From: Erpobdella octoculata
Lineage: Eukaryota; Annelida; Clitellata; Hirudinida; Erpobdellidae
Length of the DNA: 64,000 nt
NCBI GenBank assembly: GCA_963978895.1
Contig: OZ022239.1
Location: 36,735,330 to 36,799,329, forward strand
Reading direction: 5' to 3'
The notes under the pieces are model-generated. The model made no database searches. It worked only from the letters and a program-made list of their open reading frames with translations, and had not been told where the DNA came from. Below, in pieces: positions 24,365 through 38,565 of the stretch. Positions within the stretch are counted from its first letter, which is position 1. The number at the start of each line of letters is the position of its first letter. Position numbers and translations under genes: made by a program.

Positions 24365-24516
24365 GTTTAACGCTATTAATAATTATATTAATAGGGCTTA
24401 TAAATTTTCCGACCGAAACTTGGTTTGATTTTCACAACGAAATTCTGCGAGTTAAACAACTTTTAATAAATAATAATTATTCTAATTCTATTGTTGATGC
24501 AACTATAAATAAATGT

Positions 24517-25689
<1,173 letters not shown>

Positions 25690-25868
25690 TCTTAATAATT
25701 TAGTTATTACTGTTATTATTATAATTATTTTAATTTAAATATTTTTTATGTTGTTACATATGTACTTAATGAATTTAAATTTGATTTAAATTGTATTTTA
25801 ATTCCTTTCAATTAGTTGTATCTTTTACCTTTTAGTTACTGCATTTTATTTAAAAAAAAAAGTTAAAC

Positions 25869-25912
25869 GGCTCTGAAGATGGCAAAAAATTGCCGAAATA
25901 GATCTATAAGCC
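25869..25912 (+). ncRNA. Hammerhead ribozyme variant, PLE2 right copy
   Basis: GGCT, CTGAAGA, stem II GGCAA/TTGCC, GAAA, stem III TAG-AT-CTA, TA, then AGCC closing stem I. All stems pair. The single core change CTGAAGA (A for T at the uridine of CUGAUGA) also occurs in the fragment at 4067. Confidence 0.75.
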
Positions 25913-25921
25913 TATAATATT

Positions 25922-26060
25922 ATGGAGTTTTTGTTGGATAATAAATTATTTCTAAACCGATTTAGACTATTGGCAAAAATTAAAAATAAAATCGATTCAG
26001 CCAAGTGTGCCACTTTTTTCAATCGAGTTTGCTTAAAAGAACATATAGCGCCAAAGTATT

Positions 26061-26065
<5 letters not shown>
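25922..26065 (+). pseudogene. PLE2 N-terminal peptide (right copy)
   Basis: The frame from 25922 gives [16 protein letters not shown], then [19 protein letters not shown] before the AT repeat. Same conserved block as in PLE1 and at 4132. Confidence 0.55.

Positions 26066-26142
<77 letters not shown>
26066..26142. repeat. (AT)n microsatellite
   Basis: Pure AT repeat. Confidence 0.94.
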
Positions 26143-26143
<1 letters not shown>

Positions 26144-26145
<2 letters not shown>

Positions 26146-26233
26146 ACTCTACTAGGAATCGAACCCACGTGTCTACGGCAACACCGCCTCGCCTAAATGC
26201 AAGCGCTCTTACCAACTGAGCCACCGACCATCC
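26144..26233 (-). repeat. tRNA-Leu-derived retroposon head (tRNA-like)
   Basis: The minus strand has the A-box-like TGGCTCAGTTGG, an anticodon loop ATTTAGG (anticodon TAG, Leu), a long variable arm and a B-box GGTTCGATTCC. The acceptor ends (GGATGGT and AGAGTCT) do not pair, so it is a SINE-type tRNA relic and not a working tRNA. Confidence 0.6.
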
Positions 26234-26321
26234 CCAAAAAAGGATGGCTAGAAGTCTCAGTCTTTCGGAGCTACTTAACATTAGACTACGACTATGATAG
26301 GTTCAGAACTCCTTACTTCGG

Positions 26322-27039
<718 letters not shown>

Positions 27040-27252
27040 TTGAATTCGGAACATGTAAAGTAAATGCCATATCCGTAACAGCAGTAAAAGGAAGTCGCCA
27101 TACATTGCACCACCCAGATTGTTCTGAAGATGCAAAGTGGTTCAAGAGAATTAACGCTAATGAAACAATTCCTCAACCACCAACATTTGAAATTATTAGT
27201 TCTGCAGTGTACGAGTGCGACGAAGGCGGTTCTATTTATATCATAGCATTGG
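27040..27252 (+). CDS. Predicted exon B of the Ig-like gene
   Basis: Acceptor TTTTTTCAG, donor G|GTTTGT, 213 nt, open in phase 1 on both sides, so it joins exon A in frame (ENIG then VEFGTC). The peptide has FGTCKVNA, HHPDC, AKWFK and AVYECDEGG; the Tyr-x-Cys near the end resembles the second Cys of an Ig domain. One N-glycosylation motif (NET). Shorter than exons A and C, so the domain would be compact or incomplete. Confidence 0.5.
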
Positions 27253-27761
27253 GTTTGTTGATACTTTTTTATTGACATGAAACAAAGCAGGACGACTTGG
27301 TCCTGCTAATTAAGTCCCAGACACATAGGTTTCTCTGTTTAGGTCCTGGGGCGATTGAGTCCCGGCCCTGATAGGTGTCCCAGAGGTTAAGCAAGAATGT
27401 TTCGATATAACTACTGGATCCACAACCAATACCTGCGAGATTTACTTAGTATGCCCACGCTCGCGCAGTCGAAGGCTGACACAAAGCACTTAATGTCTTA
27501 TCTTATTATAGGATATTTTAATTTTCTCTAAACACTAACACCACATCAACATGAAACTGAATTTATTTCAAAAAATCATAACAAATGAAAAGTAAAATTA
27601 AGGAGTGTTTTTCATTTTATTAAGTTTACGTTTTTTATTTAAATTTGTTTTATTATTGATGCGATCGTTAATATTTCTAACAAAATTCTGCTGATTTCTT
27701 TATGGAATCAAACACCTTCCAACAGCTTAAAAATACCAAAAAGATATTCTGAAAGCTTTAA
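27253..27761 (+). other. Intron sequence; no gene seen
   Basis: Contains ATAACTACTGGATCCACAAC (about 27415-27434), which recurs inverted at about 31976-31996. It includes GC-richer sequence 27285-27490 of unknown origin. Confidence 0.45.
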
Positions 27762-27766
27762 AACTC

Positions 27767-28061
<295 letters not shown>

Positions 28062-28094
28062 ATTGGCGACGAAATATAGGAATAAAATCACGCA

Positions 28095-29315
28095 ATGGAA
28101 GCTATTCAAAAGATAATTGAACTTTTTCAGACGCAGATGGAAAAAAGCGAAGAGAGACACAAGATACAGATGGAAAAGAGCGAAGAAAGATTCCTAAAGC
28201 TAATGAAAGAAAATGCAGAGCAAGAAACGGAGCTGAGGAAAGAAAATGCAGAGACACAGAGAAAACTGAATTTATAGAGTACCAAAAAGAAAAAAAGACA
28301 GAGTCAAAAGAAACACTTTTTGATCGACTACGTCAGAGAGTGGAAAAGTTTCCTACAAACCAGAGAAAGGACGATTTTTCAGTCTGTGGCTTAGACGTTT
28401 TGAAGACACTGTCAAAGGTCACGAAAGACATCTTCCAGAAGAGTCAAAGACTGAACTTCTTCAAACTCTATTAGACAACCACACACATTCAGCTTTTTCT
28501 ACCAGAATTTCTCCACGGCTTCCCAGCGACATTGGTTGGGAAGAAACCATCACAACCCTTGAACAACTATTTGGCCCTAAGAAAAGTCTCTTTCGACAAA
28601 GGTTTGACTTTAGTCGAATAATTTGTACATGAGGGAGTGATTTTAGCACTTATGGAAATAAGATCATTGCTGCTGCAGAGTCAGCAGAACTTCGAGGAAT
28701 GTCAGACGAAACACATAAGTGTGTACAATATGTAGCAGGACTTCAGGCACAAGAACATGTCGAGATACGTTCCAGGCTGTTACGCATGTTGGATAGCGAA
28801 AGTAGCGAAAAACCTATTACAGTCATTGAATTAATAGCAGAGTCTGAACGACTTATGACTACACTGGATGATACTGAAACAATCGAAAGACCGGATGTTG
28901 AAATTCAGGGCATTAACAGATACAGCTCACCTCACCGAAAGCCATTGTCACCACGACATCAAGCAGAGCCAAAAACACCATGTCCCATTTGTGGCGGACC
29001 ACATTGGAAACGAGAGTGTCCTAAGGTCAGACCGACGAGTTCTCCAGATTTTCGCAAATCACGAAAATTTGTATCACGGGATCATCGAAGCTGGAGACAA
29101 ATTTCTTTTACACACAGAGAAAAGAGTGCTTCTAGACAAGACCGATTCATTAACCGAGTAGACAACGGAAATGAAATCAAACAGTACATTGAAGTCATCA
29201 TCAACGATAGACCGATTCAACTTCGGTTAGATACAGGAGCCGAAGTGACTCTCATCTCTCGTCCAACATGGATAGCCATCGGTCGCCCCCATCTACCACA
29301 GCGACGGCAAATCTA
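28095..29315 (+). pseudogene. R2 gag-protease with frameshifts
   Basis: The ATG at 28095 opens a Glu/Lys-rich coiled-coil Gag N-terminus, stopped at 28275. The Gag core resumes in another frame. From 28699 a 205-codon frame carries a zinc knuckle variant CPICGGPHWKREC and the protease motif RLDTGAEVTLIS. A further frameshift near 29270 moves the protease C-terminus to the frame 29268-29560 (YVTDSNDLMGMPW). Several disablements make it non-functional. Confidence 0.75.
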
Positions 29316-29561
29316 AGCGCAGCAAATGGTCAACCCGTGAAGACCGAAGGAATGTTTGAGACAAAATTTACCGTTTCAAATAAGTCAGGTCAAAAGTACC
29401 ATGGTCGGGGTACTGTTTACGTCACAGATTCAAACGACCTCATGGGAATGCCATGGATAAAACAACTTCCTGACTTTAAAGAACTGTTAGAAAACTATTC
29501 TGTCATAGAAATACGGAACTTCAACACAGACGTGGAACGCACAGCCATTACAAACAAATTA

Positions 29562-29740
29562 TTATTATTATTTTTTTTTTATAACAGTTTATAGTCTTTT
29601 ACACCAAGTGTTTTAAGAATGAATTGGCTGTAGGTAAGAAGCACATAAGTACTTCCTGTCGTGGATCAAAGTTTGATCCATTTAACTGTCCCTCGTCCTT
29701 TATCCAGGCTTGGGACTGGCTCGCAATTAGCGAGGCGGAG
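29562..29740 (-). mobile_element. Retroposon inserted in R2 (179 bp, 14-bp target duplication)
   Basis: A perfect direct repeat TTACAAACAAATTA at 29548-29561 and 29741-29754 bounds it. Read on the minus strand it begins GCCAGTCCCAAGCCTGG-ATAAA and ends with an A-rich tail, so it is a 3'-end copy of an RTE-like LINE or its SINE. Removing it rejoins the R2 frame (TNK to LKHKYADVF). Confidence 0.8.
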
Positions 29741-29754
29741 TTACAAACAAATTA

Positions 29755-30751
<997 letters not shown>

Positions 30752-30756
30752 AACTC

Positions 30757-31340
30757 CCACTCTATTAATTTCGGCAAAGTAATGAAAAATATTTAAATTG
30801 TCAATGTCTGAATGAAACGATTCATCATCCATCAATATTTCTTTACAGTGGACGTGGAGGAATTTTGTTGAATTCAAGATGCTTCTCGCTACTGCTTCAT
30901 TTTGATTAGGCCAGTTCAGTTTGTCTAATTTAGGAATTATGCTATCAGAAAATCCATGAACATTGCTGTCAATTTCCTTTGAATAGTTAATTAAATGACT
31001 TAGGGAGTTGCAATGTTTTGTGTTGAATTGTAACTTTTAGATTTTCATTTATTAGCACTGAAGAAACAATGGTTAGAAAATCTCTTTCAATATTTATTTT
31101 ATAAATCAGCATCGAGTTGTTTATCAGTTTAAATTCAAATCCTGAGAGAAGTGTACTTTCCTTTAATAACCTTTGAAATATTTCATCTAGTTCACAACCA
31201 ACTATGTTATCATTATATACAAAATCTTGTTCTGCTTTTTCAATCTTGTCAAAATCTAATTGACGACGACTAGCTGCTGTTGATTTGGTTGCTATTTGCT
31301 GTTGTTAAGTTGGAATTGATAAATACAATAGAGCACTTTC
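30757..31340 (-). pseudogene. Decayed coding remnant, minus strand, family not recognised
   Basis: Read from about 31310 down, one frame stays open for about 100 codons (RRQLDFDKIEKAEQDF, GCELDEIFQRLL, GFEFKLINNSMLIYKI, ERDFLTIVSSVL). After a frameshift another frame continues (FSDSIIPKLDKLNW, RSILNSTKFLHVHCK). The composition looks protein-coding and transposase-like, but I cannot name the family. It abuts R2, which may have inserted into it. Confidence 0.4.
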
Positions 31341-31867
31341 AAATTTTGATGGCACTGCATCATCTTTCAACTTTCTTCTCTGTATTTCTGCATTTTTATC
31401 ACCCAAGTGTCTGCTCAACTTGTACATATACAGATCACTGAAACCATTGACAAAATCCAAAGAATCAAAATGTAAGGAGCATATTTTTGAGTATTTATTT
31501 GATATAAAATCCTTTCGAGGATTGGCTCAATTCCATTTATCACATAAATCCGGATTTTTCAATAGATAGGCATGAAAGGAAACATTGTTTTTCTCATCAT
31601 TTGCAGCATTCGATGCATATCCACTTTTGCATCCATATGCTGAACATTTATTAACCATATTTGCTTAATAATAAAACAAATTTTTCGATTATGTTCTATA
31701 AAAATATTAATTCTTATAATAATGTAACTAGAAAAGACTAAATAAATCCAAATGTAATCCAAAAAACCAACGCGACAAAACAACTTGAATAAACGACGCA
31801 CTGTTGAGAATAAAAAGACTGGAAAGAGTGTCAGCATTCAGCATGTTCTAACTTCTAAGTTTATAAG
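31341..31867. other. No gene seen
   Basis: AT-rich intron sequence with only short frames. Confidence 0.45.
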
Positions 31868-31933
31868 CAGAGCTATCGTGCACGATAGCTACGTGCACGA
31901 TAACTACGTGCACGATAGCTACGTGCATGAAAC
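31868..31933 (+). repeat. Three 18-bp units CACGATAGCTACGTG
   Basis: CACGATA-CTACGTG repeats three times with self-complementary halves (GCTATCGTGCACGATAGC is a palindrome). It can form stacked hairpins. Confidence 0.8.
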
Positions 31934-32051
31934 TATAGGCCTACTATATCCAAATCATGCAGCGACCTAGAATAGGTTGTGGATCCAGTAGTTATATCAA
32001 GACATCCTTGGGTTAGGCAACCCTGAGAGCACGTACTGCATCTAGTTAAGC

Positions 32052-33149
32052 CAGAGGTTCTCAACCTTTTCAAACTCAAGGACCATTTCAAATTTATGTG
32101 CCCCAGTGGCGGACCACCACTGGAGAGCCACTCGTAATTAGGGGGTCTGGGGACGAGCCCCAGCCGAAAACGATTTTTTTGCATTGGAGGCTCAATTTAT
32201 GGTAGCTTTGGGTTGTCCAGGAAGTAAATCGGAGACAAATTCACAAGTATTTTTTATATTAAATTTTCAGATTTAAGATAGAAATAAAAAACGTAAAAAA
32301 TAAAAAATTATCTGAGAAATTTAAATTTAATGCGAATTTTTATTGCAGTTTTTTAGCATTTTAGTTTAGTGAATTGTTATTAAGTATAGTTAAAGTTTTA
32401 GGTTTCTAAAATTTAAAATCCACATATTAGCATTGTATCATCCGTGTCCATCATAATTATTACATTTTGTTCTTGTCATCAATTTAGTGTGATCCCTGAG
32501 CCTGCACATTAGCGCAAAGATTGTCCAATCGAGGAGTGATGCACGACAGATACAAACGCAACTCATTTTCAACATCCAATCGAGAACGATATTTAGTTTT
32601 CATCGCTACCATGGCCGAAAATCCACACTCGCAAAGATACGATGATGCAAATGGTAAAATAACCAGAAAAGCTTTTTCTGATACTTCTGGGAATTCGTGT
32701 GATATGTGTATCCAAAATTTTACCAAACTAACGCTTTTCTGCAGCATTTTGCATGTTGAGTCGTTTGTCAGTTCAATCATTTCGTTTAATTCTGTTGTTG
32801 ATAAAACTGAGTCAATGTCATCGACATCTGCAAGAAATGGATTGGAAATCCATGCGGAATTTTGTACATTCAGATCACAAAAGTAAAAATTAAATTGTTC
32901 AATCAATGATTGGATATGTCCTGATATAAGAAAGACCAAATATGGTTTATCGATCTTCGCATTTTGACATTTTAAAATTTAAAGTGTTAAAACTATCATT
33001 TTAAACGTTTTCTGTTCCTGAATAGAAGGTTTATTGAAAAATTATATTAAAAAACAAAAAATACACAATTCTAGATCAAGTTTCGCGGACCACTCAACTG
33101 CTCGTCGCGGACCACCAGTGGTCCGCGTACCACAGGTTGAGAACCACTG
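32052..33149 (-). mobile_element. hAT element hAT3 with 8-bp target duplication
   Basis: Ends CAGAGGTTCTCAACC and, inverted, CAGTGGTTCTCAACCTG. The 8-bp direct repeat AGTTAAGC is at 32044-32051 and 33150-33157. It is 1098 bp, too short for a whole transposase. CAGNGGTTCTCAAC ends are typical of animal hAT elements (Charlie/ZBED type). Confidence 0.9.
32484..32939 (-). pseudogene. hAT transposase C-terminus
   Basis: The 151-codon frame ends in the hAT dimerisation region: FPEVSEKAFLVILPFASSYL, CGFSAMVAMKTKYRSRLDV and ENELRLYLS. The N-terminal DNA-binding domain and DDE catalytic core are absent, so hAT3 is a deleted, non-autonomous copy. Its TAA lies about 430 bp from the left end, as expected for the 3' end of the gene. 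Confidence 0.8.
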
Positions 33150-33157
33150 AGTTAAGC

Positions 33158-34193
33158 CATTAACGGGTATGAGCGACGAACGTGTGGCACATCGTTGAAT
33201 GAACGACGTCAAATGTGGCATAACGAGCATGTGTATTGTTTTGCAGTGTGTAAGGTTGTGTGATATGGTCGATTGTGTGTGTTTATATGTAAGGTTTTGT
33301 AGGAAAACCGCAGAGCTTTTTAGTTTGTGTTTATCTTCAATACTGGTTTAGCTTGATTTTTTTATTGAACAAAGTTGTTGTACATATACAGCCGCACTTG
33401 ATGTACATTATAAAAACATAGACAAGCATCGAAGTAAATGACCAGAACAAAATGCAGACGCCCAAAAATAAAACATTCTTGCAGGATAAAAGTTCTTTAT
33501 TTACGCGTCCCAAGTGTGATATGGATGTTAAGTTGTAAATACGCCGCAATGAAAAAAATGTAAAAAATTATAACTTCATACGCCACGCCATTTTTTCAGG
33601 ATCTTTACTTGCTTCAATCTCAGCAACGGATCGAATACAAGATTGCAACAACAATAAATAAATCCTTGCATGGCTGAACTTCCCCAAATCTGTCTTTTGC
33701 TCATATCACAAACGTACCGGAACAAAGGAAGCCTAGATCAGCATCCAAGGGTTTTCTCCTGACAACGCCGGCTTATCGTACAACGCTTGAAGAAAGATCC
33801 ATTGGGCCTATATTTTGAGAAAATAGTTTATAAGGCTTTAAAAGAAATTATATTTTTATATGGGCGTTTCAAGGGACGCATTTGTTAAGCCTTGCCTCCG
33901 ATTGCCCACTTATATAACCCTAAAATGAAGGCTTGGTCTGTTCAAGACTTTACTATACATATAGTCTTGACTCAAGCATGAATCTAAACCGGTTTGTCTA
34001 TCATTGGCAAAACCGCTTCGCCCCGTTCTTGCACTTTCACCGACTGACCAACAATACATTACTTTCAAAAATAATTTATTAATTTAAACATTCGGCAAAA
34101 CCAGTTGTTACACGACACGGTTTTAAAAATTTTTGTTCAAAAAGTACAAATTTCACACTACCGCTACAACTTAGTGTTGTGTTTTATTCACAG
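33158..34193 (+). other. Intron sequence; no gene seen
   Basis: AT-rich, short frames only, ends in the acceptor TTTTATTCACAG at 34182-34193. Confidence 0.45.
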
Positions 34194-34508
34194 AATACAG
34201 TTTCAACATCGAGTCAAGAAAACAGTTTCTAACTGACGGTGAAAATTACAACATAAAATGTAAAGTGAATACAGTTGTTAAGGAATATGCCGAATCTCAG
34301 GTCTCTTTGAAAGTTGACGGAGTTTACAATGAATTTTTTAATATAAAACAAGACAGCGAAGTATTTCATTGGATTCAACCATTGGAGGCTAAACCTAACT
34401 ATTCATTGCCAAAAAATGAATTTTCCTTTGTTTGTACGTGGTGGATACGTATACCTAGGTATTGTACTGCCACCAATATCAGCTCATCTACAAAAGTTGC
34501 TGTTTATG
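34194..34508 (+). CDS. Predicted exon C, Ig-like domain
   Basis: 315 nt, phase 1 on both sides, acceptor TTTTATTCACAG, donor G|GTTGGT (weak). The 105-residue unit aligns by eye with exon A: IKCKVNTVV for FQCTVQAVM, SQVSLKVDG for SQLTIFGD, FSFVCTWW for LEVTCVW, TKVAVYG for KKVNA. Equal length plus the same Cys positions point to exon duplication. N-glycosylation motifs NYS and NIS are present. The repeated layout is the main support for an Ig-like tandem-domain surface protein. Confidence 0.62.
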
Positions 34509-35828
34509 GTTGGTGAAACGAATGTAGTGCTTTGCTTAGTTATTTAGTTTTTAAATGTAAGTAATAAGGCAAGAAATTTTTAATTTGACGGCATTAGGCC
34601 ATTTTTATTTTTTTTATCACTTTTATTCAATTATTGAGTATTTGTTCACATAAAAATTAGGCTTAATTAAATCTTTTTTCAACATTAATCAGAAAAAAAT
34701 ACATTATTAATATAGTTCTAGAAGAAATGCTTAAGTTAATATGCTTAGTAAAAGAAATATTGAAATTGCTATTTGTTTGGCCCGTTCAACTCATTTGAAC
34801 TAGTTCTGGAAAAAACCTAATTAAATTTTAATCAAAATTTTTGGTAATTTGAAATTAGTAGTTTTATTTTGATTTGTATTTCATTGTAATTTTGTAACAC
34901 GTCAAAATAGACCGGACTGATAAACCAGTTTTATAAAATATTTTAAAATAGGCCGGATAAATAAATTCTTTTGATCGGCGAAGTAAAACATTTTTGTTGG
35001 CGCAGCAAGATAGACCGGTTTAGTAAATTGTTTTGTACAGTGTAGTTAGACCTTTAAAAATAGGATTGTGAAATAAACCTTTTTAATCGGCAATGTCAGA
35101 CATTTTGGTGGTGCAAAAAACTTTTTTATAAAAGGTTCAAGCTGAAAGACTTTTATGGGTAGTTACGAGTTATTATATAATTATATGGTTCCCGAATTTT
35201 TTTCTATGTACGGCACTTGATTTTATTTTAAAGACTTTAAAGACTTCAAATAATGACATTATGGTATGATTTTAAATATTTTATTGCAATAAATTAAGTG
35301 AAGACTCGATTAATTTTTTTTCGACAAACTGTGGGTCGGCACATTATCTGTGCGATAAATTCATAGGTTGGTAAATTTAGCAGTTGAGAAATGGTTGTAT
35401 GTGAACTTTCCGTCGGTGAATTGCTGTTGTAAAACTTTCCAGATACCAAAAATACAATAAAGCTTTCTTTCGTTAGCCAAATTATTAGATTGTTAGTTAA
35501 AGGCATGCAGCTTATTTCTTTCAAAACTTGTGGATCATTTTTTTTTTCAAAAATGCTTACCTAGATTTTAACAATGCCAACTTTAACAGTTCTATTTTTA
35601 AAATCCCACCAGTTTCACAGCTACTCCAAAAATTGGTTCATATAAAAATCTCGAAACATATGTATACTTATGGCAAACACTGTTTTAACTCATTCAAAAT
35701 AAACGGCCAGGCTTCTAGTTTTTGATAATATTTTTATATGGCTGTCAGCGTAAAAATCACTTTACCACTGCTTACTAATTATCTGCGTCAACAGGTTTAA
35801 AACAAACATTTTAATCAAATGCCACTTT
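34509..35828 (+). other. Intron sequence; 34900-35140 repeats at 37640-37850
   Basis: AT-rich, no gene. Stretches such as ATAGACCGG, GTCAGACATTTTGGTGGTGC and AACTTTTTTATA reappear in the next 3 kb upstream of exon D, which suggests duplicated intron sequence. Confidence 0.45.
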
Positions 35829-36312
35829 CACTGGCGTACCTAGGGTAAATGGCGCCTATGGCAAACACCGATTTTGCGCCCCTCTCCGACGAAGGTTACT
35901 AACGTTTTATTTTCTAAAAACTACTTTAGAATTGGGTAAAAAAATCACACAAGTTAAATCTATTAACACTTTATTAAAAATTTATCTTTCTTGCTTTTGC
36001 TGACGCAAAGTGTTTAATTATATTATCAAAGTCAATGTCTTCTGTCATTTCTCGTTCTATGCTAAGTAAAGCAAGATCAAGATCACATACCTAATCGACT
36101 TTGGCCCATCGAGGCTCTCAAATATAAAAGTATCAATTTTAATTTGCTAAATGATCTTTCGCAACTGGCAATAGAAACCGCGATTGTTGGCAATATTTGC
36201 AATGTTTACGCGTATTGGGAAAAACGTTTCCATCTCCATACTGAACTATAAAATTAAGTAATTGTTCGGGCTTGATATTTTTCGGTACGGGTAGTTAGCA
36301 GCGTTCTAAAAT

Positions 36313-37303
36313 TTAAATTTTGACATATAGCTCTTGCCCATTCACATCACAACTGTAGGCTTCTCCAAATTTTTCACAACGCTTTTTCAAAGAGCTTGTT
36401 TCGGCTTTAAAACACAACCCTTTCATATCACGAAGAAATCCAAATTTTTCATCAATTTCTTGTAAACGAACGGTACTACTTTTTAATTCATTGAATAGAC
36501 GGTCGACAGTCCCTTTCCTAACTTTTTCCATTTCTTCTTTAGCTGATAAACCAGCATCTCTCGATGTTTCGCTGTCCATTCTTTTCTTTCTTCTTTGACG
36601 TCTTTCAAATTCAATGTCCCATTCATTGCAAATTCGAATTCTTTCTTTCAGTGAGTCACTAACTAACTAACTACCGTATTTGAGCGCATATAAGTCGCTT
36701 TCGTGTAAAGGCCGCACGCGTGTATAAGCCTTGGATTTCGCCTTTTGTATAAACAAGTTTTTCCATAAGCCGCGTACGAATATAAGCCCCTGTCATCCAT
36801 TGTGTATAGACTACTTGCTCAGTTGATCGGTTATTATCAATGAACTAACTGTACACATTGAACACTTATAATTCAGATAAACATCACATTATTTTATATT
36901 TATTCTATGCTCTGTTTTTAAATTGTATTCTATGTAAACTTGAAGAAAATGAACCTCAGTGTCAGCATTATGTGTAAAAAAAAGTTCCTGAATAGGCCGC
37001 GACCGTCTATAAGCCGCATGTTGGTTCTTACGTGTGTAAAATTTTTATAAGTCGCGGCTTATATGCGCTAAAATATGCTAAAACTTCTCTTTCATCATGA
37101 AAGTAATTTTGGAGAGCTTTCAAATCGAAAGCTGCTTCATGAAAGTTCATTTTAGGGTCCTGCAACATCTTTTGAAAAGGGTCAATACGAATTAAGACCT
37201 TGTTCCAAAACCCTAGCAACGTTAGAAAGTCATATGTTAATATTCGATTATAGAGTTGCTTTGCATAGCTTTTAGTTTCACTAGTCGCGTTTTCATTGTC
37301 CAT
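36313..37303 (-). pseudogene. hAT4 transposase fragments
   Basis: The minus frame 37303-37076 has LLGFWNKVLIRIDPFQKML and AFDLKALQNYFHDERE. After an inserted element the frame 36648-36313 continues (CNEWDIEFERRQR, DRLFNELKSSTVRLQEID, FGFLRDMKGL). These are the central part of a ZMYM/hAT transposase. Decayed dimerisation-domain remnants (FSKLKL-like) follow at 36130-35960. Stops and insertions abolish function. Confidence 0.65.
36672..37078. mobile_element. MITE inserted in hAT4
   Basis: Ends TACCGTATTTGAGCGCATA and, inverted, TAGCATATTTTAGCGCATA, with further inverted TATAAG-CCGC motifs inside. It separates two halves of the hAT4 transposase frame, so it arrived later. Confidence 0.6.
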
Positions 37304-37522
37304 TATGTTCTAAAGAACTTCCACTATTTGCTCGAAATCATTGTTAAAACGAATGCGTGCTTTTTTCTACGCAGTTTTTTAATACACATATTTATAACTG
37401 TAAAAATATTTTTTATTTTTATTTGCGAATTAATACGTTAGGCGCTTTTTCTCGCCCCCTTCAGTTGGCGCCCATGGCACGTGCCATGCCTGCCATACCC
37501 TAGTTACGCCTCTAGCCACTTG

Positions 37523-38292
37523 AATTGCTCCAAGATAGACTGGAGGTCTAGCTTCTTGAACTTTAGACTACTAAGACTCTAGAAATTTTATCCCGAGCTT
37601 ACTCCAATACTTTTTTTGTAACTTATATCGACAAAATATAGTCTGGTCGGTGGTCAGACATTTTGGCTGGTGCATCAAAACAGGTTGGTCTAGTAAAGTT
37701 TTTTGTAAGATATAGTTGGACACTTTCAAATGGACCGACAAAACAATTTTTTTAGTTCACAAAGTCAGGCATTTTATCCTGTGCAATGAACTTTTTTATA
37801 GCGATTGCGTTGAAAAACTTGTCTAAGCAATTGCGAGCTGGAAAAAACAATGTTTCAGATATTTTAGAGAAACGCATAAGACGTTTTTTATTTTAAAATC
37901 TACAATAAAATATTGAAATTACTTGATGATTTGAACTAACATATTTTATTAATATTTCATACTTGAATGGCCGCTTAGTATTTTACTTCATAGTATTTGA
38001 AACTTTTTGTCATGGTTGTTTACCAATAGAATAATTTTATAACGTAATTTTGTTTTGAATGATTTTAAATATATTCTTAATGATTCTTAAATATATTGAA
38101 ATTAAGTAAATAACGCAACATTTTTTTTAAGTTATAAAAACTCTAAAAACTTTGAATGGTTATAGAGGTCATATTTACAGTTTATTTTATGTGATATATT
38201 TCAATTAGATTTAAAAACAAGATATTTAACAATATCTTATATTTCATATTTACAGCTTTTAACAGCCTAAAATTTCAACTTTTTTTCATTAG
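37523..38292 (+). other. Intron sequence; no gene seen
   Basis: Includes the duplicated stretch 37640-37850 (see 34900). Ends in the acceptor TTTTTTTCATTAG. Confidence 0.45.
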
Positions 38293-38565
38293 TTCAAGTG
38301 ACCGATGTTAGACCCAAAACAACAACAGTAAAAGTGTTTAATGAACTTGAAGGCACTTACCGCGCTGCTCCTGAGCCGTACTATTTTGTGTGGAATTGCT
38401 CTCTGAACTCAACGGAAGATGTGTATATCACCGTAATGTCAAAATCAATCAAATTTGAAAAGATTGGACAATACGATTGCAATTACACTGTTTCCAACTT
38501 GGATCGAAAACAAAGTATATGCACCAAAACATGGACAGGCATTATTGACGTTCTCAGCGAGGAAG
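38293..38565 (+). CDS. Predicted exon D, Ig-like domain
   Basis: 273 nt, phase 1 on both sides, donor G|GTAATT. The peptide has FVWNCSLNSTEDVYITVM, then KIGQYDCNYTV with the D/Q-Y-x-C motif of a classical Ig F strand, and CTKTWTG. Three N-glycosylation motifs (NCS, NST, NYT). This exon has the clearest Ig signature of the set. Confidence 0.62.

Larger units (their letters stand above)
35829..37514 (-). mobile_element. Degenerate hAT (ZMYM-type) element hAT4
   Basis: Ends CACTGGCGTACCTAGGGTA and, inverted, TAGAGGCGTAACTAGGGTA. Flanking GCCACTTT (35821-35828) and GCCACTTG (37515-37522) are a 7-of-8 target duplication. The ends belong to the same family as hAT1 at 44651. The coding content is decayed and split by another insertion. 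Confidence 0.8.

Noticed and set aside
32521..32886. 121-codon plus-strand ORF in hAT3
   Set aside because: Antisense of the recognised hAT transposase C-terminus.
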